From: an uncultured Clostridia bacterium
Lineage (GTDB): Bacteria > Bacillota > Clostridia > TANB77 > CAG-508
Assembly: GCA_947306755.1 (NCBI GenBank)
Contig: CAMZHI010000009.1
Span: forward strand, 1 to 37,143
DNA length: 37,143 bases
Direction of reading: 5' to 3'
Numbering within the stretch: the first letter of the stretch is position 1; every line of letters begins with the position of its first letter. Below, one piece after another: positions 15,684 to 23,350 of this stretch. The notes below the pieces were generated by a model. That model made no database searches. It saw only the letters and a list, made by a program, of their open reading frames with translations, and was not told the DNA's origin. A program made the translations under genes and the position numbers.

Positions 15684-16114
15684 GCAAATATGCTTTTTAT
15701 CTTATCTATAACCCTTTTAAAAACAGATTCTTTATATTCTATCATTGAAGTAATATTTGATGTTGGAATTTCAGTATATTTTATCTCCCTGCTCTTAAAA
15801 ATATTATCTGGATTATATTTTTCTCTTTTTTCTTCTTCGGACTTTTTTACTTTTTCAATATTAATTTTATCAATTTCAAATTTTCTTTTTTCATCAATCC
15901 AATATTTATAGCCAATCCAACATATAAAATCTATTGTTTCTTTACTAACATTATCTTCATTAAATATATCATTTTTGTTAATTCTAGTTTTAAAATTTAT
16001 ATTTCGTTTAGTTTTTATTATTTTCAAAATTTCTTTAGGAACTTTCACAACTGTGAGTTTATCCATATAACTCAATATTTCATAAACTTCCTCATATGTA
16101 TTACCTGAAATCAT
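15674..16114 (-). CDS. Conserved partner protein, copy B
   Basis: This 146-residue relative of copy A has a strongly diverged N-terminal half (YEEVYEILSYMDKL, VPKEILKI, ENVSKET replaced by DNVSKET) but keeps YNPDNIFKSREIKYTEIP and the identical basic end FKRVIDKIKSIFAKK. Over roughly the last 120 coding bases and the terminator it is identical in DNA to copy A, so the 3' ends have been exchanged or converted recently. It starts 15 bases after the ADP-ribosyltransferase-like gene behind AAAGGTAG. Function unknown; see copy A. Confidence 0.75.
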   Translation of the reverse strand: MISGNTYEEVYEILSYMDKLTVVKVPKEILKIIKTKRNINFKTRINKNDIFNEDNVSKETIDFICWIGYKYWIDEKRKFEIDKINIEKVKKSEEEKREKYNPDNIFKSREIKYTEIPTSNITSMIEYKESVFKRVIDKIKSIFAKK

Positions 16115-16129
16115 ATTTTCTACCTTTCT

Positions 16130-17587
16130 TTAACTTTCTAATTGAATACCTTGTGGTATTTCCAATTCACTTGGATTAAAACTTGCTACACCTTCAGCTA
16201 TTCTTTTGTTACTAAACGGAACATCTTTTGGTCTTTCATTATCTGATTCTAAGCCGAATCTATCATAATCGTAATATCTAACATTAAAAACAATCTTTTT
16301 ATTTTTTTTATCCACATATCCAACTATATATTGAGGATTAACTATAAATTTAGGCTTACCATCTAATCCTTGAAGTCCCGAAGGTACAAAATGAATTTTT
16401 TTCCCTTTTGGTAATGGATCAACAATACTTTTTCTCTTTCCACCTTCTTCGATTGGTTCATCAATTATGACAATAGCATCTCTTCCTATTGCTCCGTCAA
16501 ATCCTCTACTATACAATATTACCTCATCCATTGTAAGTTCAGTATACTTTGTAGTAGATAATGATTCTCTCATCATTCCTAATCCTTCTTGCATTATTGA
16601 TTCTGCTCCTTCTAAATCTTGCGTACCATGAAAATGATAAGTATGTTTTTTAGTATCATGTGTCATTATTTTTTTGAATTCTTTTGCAAAAGATTTGTCA
16701 CTATAAAATTCTTCCAATTTTCTTTGCTTAGCTAATTCAATTAACTTTTTGACAACTCTTCTTCCATTAGTGTTATATTCATTTAATTTTGGAAAACTAT
16801 TTATATATTTTATATACTCACATAACTGTTCATCCGTTACTTTCATATCCTCTTCATTGACTTGAGAAAAATCTTGACCACTAGACTCTTGAAACTCAAA
16901 ATCACCTTCAGCATCTTCCCAGCCTTTCCAATCTCCCCATTCTTCTTCTCCATTACTATATTCTATTATTGGTTCTCCAACATCATCAGAATCTCCAAGT
17001 TCCCAATCATCATCTACTTGTTCCTCTTCTCCATTGCTATATTCTATTGTAGGCTCGCCAACATCATCAAAATCTCCAAATTTCCAATCATCTGCTTCTT
17101 GTTCATCTTCTCTACTTTCAAATTCCAATTGATCAATTCTTTCAGCTAATATTAGAATATACCCTGTCATATATTCTCTGAAAGAGTCTGCTAATCCACC
17201 GATACCATTAAACCCACTAAAATATACTAAAAAACGCTCTATTTCTTCTGAAGTCATACTTTCAGTTTTACCATTAACATAATTTTGAAGTTGTTCTTCG
17301 CTTTTAAAATAGATTGGATTAAAATCTTTCAATTCTTCAGGTATATCAATAATTTCGTTCAATAATGCATCCATATCAAAAGATTCATCACCATTAATAT
17401 TTAAGCCCCTTTTTTTAGCTACTTCTAACAAAATTCTTTTTATATAACCATAAGTAATCTGTACTTTTTCATCATTTGAAGAATATGAGTCTATAAGACC
17501 ATCTTCGACATGATATGAAGCTGATTTTTTCAGCTCTTTATCATGCTTTTTAAATAATTCCTTTTCTTGTTCTGTTAATTCAATCAT
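16130..17587 (-). CDS. Large protein of module B, possible ADP-ribosyltransferase-like domain
   Basis: The 485-residue protein has a helical N-terminal region (1-155), an acidic region (about 160-240) with two tandem copies of a unit containing DDVGEP and IEYSNGEEE, and a C-terminal domain. The latter begins YHFHGTQDLEGAESIMQEGL, resembling the H-G-T/S NAD-binding motif plus following helix of PARP/Tpt1-type ADP-ribosyltransferases, and continues with a predominantly beta region (AIVIIDEPI, KIHFVPSGL). This is similarity of pattern only; the later catalytic residues cannot be assigned with confidence. No signal peptide. RBS TAGGAGTAG. It pairs with partner B. The alternative is an unrelated enzyme fold. 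Confidence 0.55.
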   Translation of the reverse strand: MIELTEQEKELFKKHDKELKKSASYHVEDGLIDSYSSNDEKVQITYGYIKRILLEVAKKRGLNINGDESFDMDALLNEIIDIPEELKDFNPIYFKSEEQLQNYVNGKTESMTSEEIERFLVYFSGFNGIGGLADSFREYMTGYILILAERIDQLEFESREDEQEADDWKFGDFDDVGEPTIEYSNGEEEQVDDDWELGDSDDVGEPIIEYSNGEEEWGDWKGWEDAEGDFEFQESSGQDFSQVNEEDMKVTDEQLCEYIKYINSFPKLNEYNTNGRRVVKKLIELAKQRKLEEFYSDKSFAKEFKKIMTHDTKKHTYHFHGTQDLEGAESIMQEGLGMMRESLSTTKYTELTMDEVILYSRGFDGAIGRDAIVIIDEPIEEGGKRKSIVDPLPKGKKIHFVPSGLQGLDGKPKFIVNPQYIVGYVDKKNKKIVFNVRYYDYDRFGLESDNERPKDVPFSNKRIAEGVASFNPSELEIPQGIQLES

Positions 17588-17683
17588 AAACTACTCCTAA
17601 ATTTTTTTACATATTTGCTTTTCAAAAATATTATATAATAAATAAAAAATATAATCTATAGATATAACAAAATTTAACTACTT

Positions 17684-17914
17684 TTATTCTTTGTTTTTTT
17701 TATCTAATTCTTGATGTTTCATTTTCCTTTCAATTTTTATAACTTCTTTTATTTTGGGCATATCTTCAATTATTTGATTTGCAATATCTAAAGTTTTCAA
17801 TTTTTCTTTACAAATTAATTTAACTTGATTTGAATATCGATGTAGCTTTCTTGTCTCTTCTTTCATTTCAGGAGATAATGGCTGGTATCTTGATTTTCCT
17901 GTTTCTATTTTCCT
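17684..17914 (-). pseudogene. 3' remnant of an unrecognised gene
   Basis: The open frame starts after a stop without a start codon and reads KIETGKSRYQPLSPEM, then a helical, charged C-terminus ending HQELDKKNKE. An internal ATG at 17866 would leave 60 residues. The missing 5' part and the flanking junction (17915) suggest a gene fragment, perhaps from a mobilisation or conjugation gene; I cannot name it. 17915-18101 holds no gene that I see. Confidence 0.4.
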
Positions 17915-18101
17915 TTATAGCATTAAATAAAAAAGAGTTAAGAATATAAGTTCTAGTGTTAAACTAACTTCACTTATAAATTCAAAACTCCCTTTATATT
18001 TTCTTCATTTTATATTTTTTCAACATTTTCTTGTTCTATTTTATACCATAAAGTTTCTTTTTTATCGCAATATTCTGATAATTTCATTTGAACCTCGCAT
18101 A

Positions 18102-18746
18102 CTATTTTTCTAAATCTGCTTCTCTATTTTTATATGCCAAATGTTTTTTTAATAATTCTTCATTTTCAAAATATATATCTTCGTCTTCGTCGGAACATAA
18201 ACAAAATCCCATATTTATTATTAATTCTTCATCTATTTTTATATTTTGTCCAATGCAACTTTTTATAAATTGAATAACATCATCACGACTATATCTACCA
18301 TATAATACATCTTGCATTTTTAGTGATGATAAAACTTGCATAAAATCTTTTCTTACATCTCCTACTGTAGTTTCTTCATTGATTGGAGTTTTTATTGAAA
18401 TAATTTCTATAAGTATTGGACCATGTTCTGTCCCTAAGCTAATTCTATTTCCATTATTATCATGTTTTAACATTCCTAATAATATATTTTTATTTTCTTT
18501 ACTTAACGAATCTAGTGCTATATTTATATATCCATATCCACCAACATCTTTTTTATTAGCCGATGACATTGTTGTTTGTATATTCAAATCATATAAATAT
18601 CTACAAGCCTCTAAACAAGGTTCTTCAACAAATTCATGTAAAGTGTCTCTTGTTAATGTCGAACTACAAGTTTCAATAGGCTCTATATCTCTTATCTTGA
18701 TTCCATTCCTAAATTGATTTTTTTCATTCCCTGTTAATTCTTCCAT
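18102..18746 (-). CDS. Hypothetical accessory protein (214 residues)
   Basis: I do not recognise the family by name. Notable segments are EEPCLEACRYLYDLNIQTT followed by MSSANKKDVGGYGYINIA and DSLSKENKNIL, then a mixed alpha/beta region and an acidic stretch CSDEDEDIYFENE. No signal peptide or membrane segment. An AAAGGAAAA lies rather far (about 14 bases) upstream of the ATG. It is codirectional with modules A-C and stands where the large gene of another module might stand, but no partner gene follows; the next frame downstream is a gene fragment. It may be an orphan of the same group. Confidence 0.55.
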   Translation of the reverse strand: MEELTGNEKNQFRNGIKIRDIEPIETCSSTLTRDTLHEFVEEPCLEACRYLYDLNIQTTMSSANKKDVGGYGYINIALDSLSKENKNILLGMLKHDNNGNRISLGTEHGPILIEIISIKTPINEETTVGDVRKDFMQVLSSLKMQDVLYGRYSRDDVIQFIKSCIGQNIKIDEELIINMGFCLCSDEDEDIYFENEELLKKHLAYKNREADLEK

Positions 18747-18889
18747 AATATCTATATCAAATTTTCCTTTCTTTGAATTTTTATTATCTTTTTTATAAAA
18801 TATCTTAAAAAATATATACCATAAAATTTTAAATTTTTCAATAAATATAATAACATCATTATTGTTTATTCGCTATATTTCCATATCTA

Positions 18890-18985
18890 TATTTTTTCAC
18901 TTTCTTCTCTTTTTATCTGTTTTTCTGAATCTATATCCTTATTTGTATGACCTCTAGTTTTTCTTTCATTATGAACATAGTAAAG
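18890..18985 (-). pseudogene. mobV remnant with internal deletion
   Basis: The frame joins the relaxase N-terminal VHNERKTRGHTNKDIDSEK directly to the C-terminal QIKREESEK and a stop. The deletion endpoints fall at two similar codons (...DSEKT in the N-part, ...AEKQ in the C-part), so recombination between short repeats explains it. It stands at the same distance from its attR-like junction as the intact mobV does. 18747-18889 is AT-rich without a gene. Confidence 0.7.
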
Positions 18986-18989
18986 TCAC

Positions 18990-19028
18990 AAAAATAAAGC
19001 CCTAAGATTTTACTCTTAAAGCTTTATA
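18990..19028 (-). terminator. Terminator after the second integrase tail
   Basis: A diverged copy of the terminator at 11458-11503: ATAAAGCTTTAAGAG pairs with TTTTAGGGCTTTAT and T-rich sequence follows on the minus strand. Confidence 0.6.
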
Positions 19029-19031
19029 TGT

Positions 19032-19106
19032 TTATTCCTTAAATTTCTGTATCCACTCATTTATCTTATGTTTGTCCGATGTATCAACTAAATATCGCAA
19101 TCTTCT
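19032..19106 (-). pseudogene. Second detached integrase tail
   Basis: The frame reads RRLRYLV, DTSDKHKINEW and IQKFKE and a stop. Compared with the tail at 11506-11576, differences are mainly synonymous third positions, so it descended from a related but distinct integrase under selection. It abuts a murA 5' fragment exactly as the first does, marking the right end of a second element of this family. The rest of that integrase is absent from the window. Confidence 0.75.
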
Positions 19107-19395
19107 GGATATGAAAATTTTGCTTTTTTGTATCTACCCAAAATAGCTCCTGCAAATATTACAGATGATCTCATTTGATGCATTAAATTCTCTGGTATTT
19201 CAAATTTATTGATATTTCTCGAATCTATTGTTACTTTATTTTTATTTTTTTTCACTCTACATCCTAAGCTTTTCAAAATTTCTATCATCATTTGTGTATC
19301 ATGAATATTAGGTACATTATATAATTTAGTTATTCCTTTGTTTAATATACTTGCTGCCATTATTGGAAGTGATGCATTTTTTGAACCCGAAACAA
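19104..19395 (-). pseudogene. murA: Second murA 5' fragment
   Basis: This 292-base segment equals murA from SGSKNASLP to SYP, differing from 11577-11883 by about one base by eye. It lacks the start and first ~25 codons. On one side it passes into the second integrase tail at a junction like attR, and on the other it is fused inside the terminator loop of partner C. The near identity means a recent duplication or gene conversion. It gives a 308-bp direct repeat that could recombine and delete everything between. Confidence 0.85.
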
Positions 19396-19405
19396 TTGAC
19401 TTGTT

Positions 19406-19855
19406 CTATTTTTTTGCAAATATGCTTTTTATCTTATCTAAGAATCTTTTAAATATCGATTTTTTATATATTATCATTGAAACATTATCTAATGTTGGAT
19501 TTTCAGTAGATTTTATCTCCTTATTTTTAAAAATAATATCAGGATTATATTTTTCTCTTTTTTCTTCTTCTAATTTGATTCGGTCATAATTCTGTTTTTT
19601 GATAATTTTTTCTCTCTGAATTTCATTAGCCCAATAATCTCTAAATAAAAGTATAAGAATTCCCTTTGTTATTTCGGATACATTTTGCTCATTTAGAGTT
19701 TTATTTATATCGTAACAAAACATATATTGTTTATCTCGATATTTTTCAAATAACTTTATTTTACTCTTTGGAATTTTATTAAAATCTTCTATATTGACAT
19801 ATTTTAATATCTCTAATACTTCACTATATGCTAATGCATATTTGTTTTCCATCAT
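19406..19855 (-). CDS. Conserved partner protein, copy C
   Basis: The 149-residue copy has ALAYSEVLEILKYV, KIPKSKIKLFEK and FRDYWANEIQREKIIKKQNY like copy A and ends YNPDIIFKNKEIKSTENP and FKRFLDKIKSIFAKK. Its 5' half matches copy A better than copy B; its 3' end is the most diverged of the three. I start at the ATG at 19855, behind GGGAGAT and five bases after the upstream stop, which gives the same length as copy A; the longer frame from 19891 overlaps the upstream gene. Its terminator is cut in half by the murA fragment at 19395, so transcription may now run on into murA-like antisense-free sequence and the integrase tail. Confidence 0.75.
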   Translation of the reverse strand: MMENKYALAYSEVLEILKYVNIEDFNKIPKSKIKLFEKYRDKQYMFCYDINKTLNEQNVSEITKGILILLFRDYWANEIQREKIIKKQNYDRIKLEEEKREKYNPDIIFKNKEIKSTENPTLDNVSMIIYKKSIFKRFLDKIKSIFAKK

Positions 19856-19859
19856 ATTA

Positions 19860-20957
19860 TTAATTATCTCCCATATATTTTGGTTTTTCATTTAATGTCT
19901 GTTTTTCTTGAACATTTTCTATATCACTCAATATTGAAAATGTAGGTAATCCATCTATAGATTCTTTTATCAGCGTTTGTGTGTCTTTTAAATTTCTTCT
20001 TCTATTACTTTTATCAATATAATTCACTAATACTTCAATACTTTCACCACTTAATGATATCTTTCTATCTTTGATAATTGGAATTCCACTTTGTGATAAT
20101 ATATCAATTTGTTTTTCTTCGTCTTTTTCGGTAAGAGCTTGAGTTACAGCTTCAAACATATAAATATTCTTCGGATCTTCCAAAATCTTCTCATGTATAT
20201 AATTTGCTACTATATATCCAATTTGATGTGCAAATCCACTTAATATTGTATACATAATCCCTTTGAATAGTATCTCAAATTCATCCCTATAATAATCATA
20301 TGGATAAATAATTTTAGCTGATTCTAATGCATTATTATTAAAATTAGTATTTTCATTTTTTATATTATTAAAAAGATTAATCGCTGCTTCTATATATCTA
20401 CTTGAGAAAAAATCTGATTCTATTAAATCTATTTCCCTAGCATCATAAACCATATATTTGTTCACATTTTTCTTTTCTTTTAAGTAATCTATCGCTAGCA
20501 TTTCCACAACCATAGCATCTACTTCGCACAATAACGCATTGATTATTGATATATTGTCTTCTGATTCACTAAAAATATGTTCACTTTCATGAGCTAAACC
20601 TACAACATCAGTATAATTACCCGTTAGACTCATTTCAGATTCATCAGAATCTTCTACACTTTTTCCACTTGAAAGTATTATTCTATTATTTGAAATAATA
20701 TCTTCAAACTTTTTTTCATATGATGAACCTAATGAATGAAAAAAATCTTTTATTAATTCTATTAACTCTTCCGACTTCAGTCCTTCATCAATACTTAATT
20801 GTTCCATCATTTCATCATATGATGTTGGATTATGAACTCTTTTTTTACAAGTATCTAAAAGAGTATTTAATTCATCAAAAAAATTTGAATCTATATTAAA
20901 TAAATAATCTTTTATATTTAAATACATATTTTCTAAAAAAGAAGCATCATTATTCAT
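19860..20957 (-). CDS. Large protein of module C, predicted HEXXH metallopeptidase-like
   Basis: From the ATG at 20957, behind AAAGGA, the protein has 365 residues. GLAHESEHIFSES near residue 124-136 contains HESEH, a HEXXH zinc motif, and NALLCEVDAMVVEMLA about 20 residues later offers the glutamate third ligand on the next helix. This spacing is good for a short gluzincin. The protein is otherwise helical and acidic with a polar C-terminus, and no signal peptide is seen. It is unlike the module A protein outside the motif. It is followed by partner C. An inactive or non-proteolytic zinc protein is possible. Confidence 0.6.
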   Translation of the reverse strand: MNNDASFLENMYLNIKDYLFNIDSNFFDELNTLLDTCKKRVHNPTSYDEMMEQLSIDEGLKSEELIELIKDFFHSLGSSYEKKFEDIISNNRIILSSGKSVEDSDESEMSLTGNYTDVVGLAHESEHIFSESEDNISIINALLCEVDAMVVEMLAIDYLKEKKNVNKYMVYDAREIDLIESDFFSSRYIEAAINLFNNIKNENTNFNNNALESAKIIYPYDYYRDEFEILFKGIMYTILSGFAHQIGYIVANYIHEKILEDPKNIYMFEAVTQALTEKDEEKQIDILSQSGIPIIKDRKISLSGESIEVLVNYIDKSNRRRNLKDTQTLIKESIDGLPTFSILSDIENVQEKQTLNEKPKYMGDN

Positions 20958-21010
20958 ATTATTATTCCTTTTTTTAATTAACTGGCAAAAATTCCACATT
21001 TTCTTTATAT

Positions 21011-21940
21011 TTATTTTAAAACAAAAAAATATAATACACTCAATACTAATTGAACTAATACTATTTTGCTTGTTATTTTATATATTTTTTCTATCAGTGT
21101 TCTATTTTTTCCATTATTCGAAAACTTTCCTATTTGTACTTCATTATGTGATATATAATCTTCTATATTATCAACATATATAGATTTATGTGATGATTTA
21201 TTATAATGTGAATATAATGTTTTAGGAAGTATATTTCTATATAAAATCATCATAATAGGAAGCCCAAATATATTTCCTATTACTGCAGATAAAAACCATT
21301 GTCCAAAAATAATTACATATTTGTTATTCATATAATTTGCAAATTCTTGAGGTATTTTTGCCTTATTAGCAAGTAATACGAAATATATAATGTATGATAA
21401 AATAAAACCTATTGAAAAACAAAAACTTTGTATTCTTAACTTTCTTTTTTTAACAGTATTGTTATATCTATCATCAGTATTCTCTAGAATTCCTCTCAAA
21501 TACGAATGTAATCTATAAACCTGTTCTTCCATGTTTTTGCCTTCTACCCTTATAGTTGTTGAATCCTCCCAAAAATATAACCAAGTATATATATGCATGT
21601 ATTCATAATTTCCTTTGTTTTCATAATTAGATGAATAACCAACATAATAATACAAAGTTATTTTTTCAATTACACTTAAATTATTTAACATACTAATAAA
21701 CCAATTATAATCTGGTTCTGTTACTTCTTTTCCATCTTTAAACCTTATTGTATATTCAATTTTAGGTGTATCTCCTTTATATTGATATACTTGTTCACTA
21801 TACTTTAAATTTATATTATTGTTTTTATCATTTTCAAATAATCTTCTATATTCTTCTTTTTGGTCTTCTAAATAATTTGCTAACTCAACTATTGTGTCAA
21901 TAGGTATAATTTTATTAACCACTTTTTCTTCACTTGCCAT
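21011..21940 (-). CDS. Hypothetical membrane protein (309 residues)
   Basis: An N-terminal cytoplasmic-looking region of about 170 residues is followed by membrane segments near 172-192 (FCFSIGFILSYIIYFVLLA), 210-237 (IIFGQWFLSAVIGNIFGLPI) and the C-terminus (IVLVQLVLSVLYFFVL). I know no family. A TGGAGG RBS gives the ATG at 21940, 17 bases after the upstream membrane-protein gene, so the two are an operon that may also include module C. The function is unknown. Confidence 0.65.
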   Translation of the reverse strand: MASEEKVVNKIIPIDTIVELANYLEDQKEEYRRLFENDKNNNINLKYSEQVYQYKGDTPKIEYTIRFKDGKEVTEPDYNWFISMLNNLSVIEKITLYYYVGYSSNYENKGNYEYMHIYTWLYFWEDSTTIRVEGKNMEEQVYRLHSYLRGILENTDDRYNNTVKKRKLRIQSFCFSIGFILSYIIYFVLLANKAKIPQEFANYMNNKYVIIFGQWFLSAVIGNIFGLPIMMILYRNILPKTLYSHYNKSSHKSIYVDNIEDYISHNEVQIGKFSNNGKNRTLIEKIYKITSKIVLVQLVLSVLYFFVLK

Positions 21941-21957
21941 TTTAAATCCTCCATTTT

Positions 21958-23172
21958 TTATTCAAAATACTCTGTATAAAACTTTTTTAAATACAAATCA
22001 TCCAATAGTATTGTATTATTCAAATTTCCATACTTTTTAATAATTTTCTTATTAACTCCTAATGATACTGCATATATTAAATATTTTTCCCAAATTAACA
22101 TAGCATTTTCTTCTTGCTCTGACATCAAAGAATAATCTTCTAAATACTCCTTAAATCCAAGCCATTTATATATATAATCATCTTGCTCTAGCTTTACATG
22201 TTTGGGAGATTTAAAAAATATATATGTTCCTAAAAATATTGTACAAATTCCCATTGTTAAATTTAATCCTATTATTATTGCTATTATCCCAACAATTATA
22301 AAAAAGTAATATAAATAATCTTCTTTTTTTCTCAAAATATTAAACATATATAAAATTGTAATTGCAGAAAGTGAAAAATTTATAATTACATTATACCAAT
22401 TTAGTTCTCGATTTAATATTTCTAATATTTTTTCAAAACTAATAAATCCTATTGTTAAACAAATTATAACACTCAAAATAATATATGTAATACTTAAATT
22501 TATATTTTCCTGTGCATTCGTAGTTTTGTTTATATATGAAATATATTTATATGATACCAAGAAATATACAAAACCACCTGTAACAATATTTACAATTAAT
22601 TTTATTTTTGTATTATCTGTAAACATACTTGATATACTCATTATTATTGGTAATGTGATTGAGTAAAATATAATTATACCAAATAATAAAAACATAGTAA
22701 GTAAAATAATTTTGTTTACGTTTTTTAAAACAGAACTTTTATATGTACTCTTTATTTCGCTTCTTCTATCCATCATACTATCAAAAACTTTAAAATCCTG
22801 TTTAAATTTTGAGCTTTTTATATAATCATCAAAAATAATTTTTTCATTTGTTTTAAATATTTGATTTATTATAAAGATTTCATATTCTTTTAATTCAAGT
22901 GATTTTACATTTTTTTGTAAATACAAAACTCTTTTTTCTTTACCTTTTATTCGTTCTATTTCAATTCTTATATATCCCTTATAAGTCAAATCTAATATGG
23001 TTGCTATTAAATCATTTCCATCAACATGACCTTTTATTATTTTTCCAACAAAAGCTGGAGAATCATTTGATGGTATGTCTCTGCAATAAATTTTTTCTTT
23101 TTTATTTTTTAACAGTGTTTTACTCATTATTAGCGTATATACTATCATTATTATTAAGATAGTTACTATCAT
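21958..23172 (-). CDS. DUF2207-like membrane protein
   Basis: The 404-residue protein has an N-terminal membrane helix (1-19), then RDIPSNDSPAFVGKII and GNDLIATILDLTYKGYIRIE, the hallmark of the C-terminal half of DUF2207 proteins. Several further membrane segments lie between about 155 and 315, and the end has KWLGFKEYLEDYSLM and WEKYLIYAVSLGV, also typical. The large extracytoplasmic N-terminal domain of complete DUF2207 proteins is absent. The function of the family is not known. A GGGAG RBS precedes the ATG. It heads the operon running to 21011. Confidence 0.75.
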   Translation of the reverse strand: MIVTILIIMIVYTLIMSKTLLKNKKEKIYCRDIPSNDSPAFVGKIIKGHVDGNDLIATILDLTYKGYIRIEIERIKGKEKRVLYLQKNVKSLELKEYEIFIINQIFKTNEKIIFDDYIKSSKFKQDFKVFDSMMDRRSEIKSTYKSSVLKNVNKIILLTMFLLFGIIIFYSITLPIIMSISSMFTDNTKIKLIVNIVTGGFVYFLVSYKYISYINKTTNAQENINLSITYIILSVIICLTIGFISFEKILEILNRELNWYNVIINFSLSAITILYMFNILRKKEDYLYYFFIIVGIIAIIIGLNLTMGICTIFLGTYIFFKSPKHVKLEQDDYIYKWLGFKEYLEDYSLMSEQEENAMLIWEKYLIYAVSLGVNKKIIKKYGNLNNTILLDDLYLKKFYTEYFE

Positions 23173-23227
23173 ATTTTACTCCCATTTTGTTTAGTATAAT
23201 CTTTTGACAAATATAAAATAGTCAAGT

Positions 23228-23302
23228 ATATTAAACATAAATTTCTTTTCCTATATTTATGTTTAATATCATAAAAAGATTAAAGTTTACACAAACTTTC
23301 CG
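23228..23302 (-). terminator. Hairpins downstream of the KAP gene
   Basis: Read on the minus strand, AAGTTTGTGTAAACTT is followed by AATCTTTTT, a plausible intrinsic terminator for the KAP gene (23275-23302). Next comes a 14-pair palindrome TATTAAACATAAAT/ATTTATGTTTAATA (23228-23268). Between here and 23350 is another inverted repeat (TCTCCCA/TGGGGGA) whose T-run lies on the plus strand. The next gene's promoter should lie in 23173-23227, but no clear box is seen. Confidence 0.5.
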
Positions 23303-23350
23303 ATACTCTCTATATAATTATCTCCCAATATAACTGGGGGATTTTATTTT

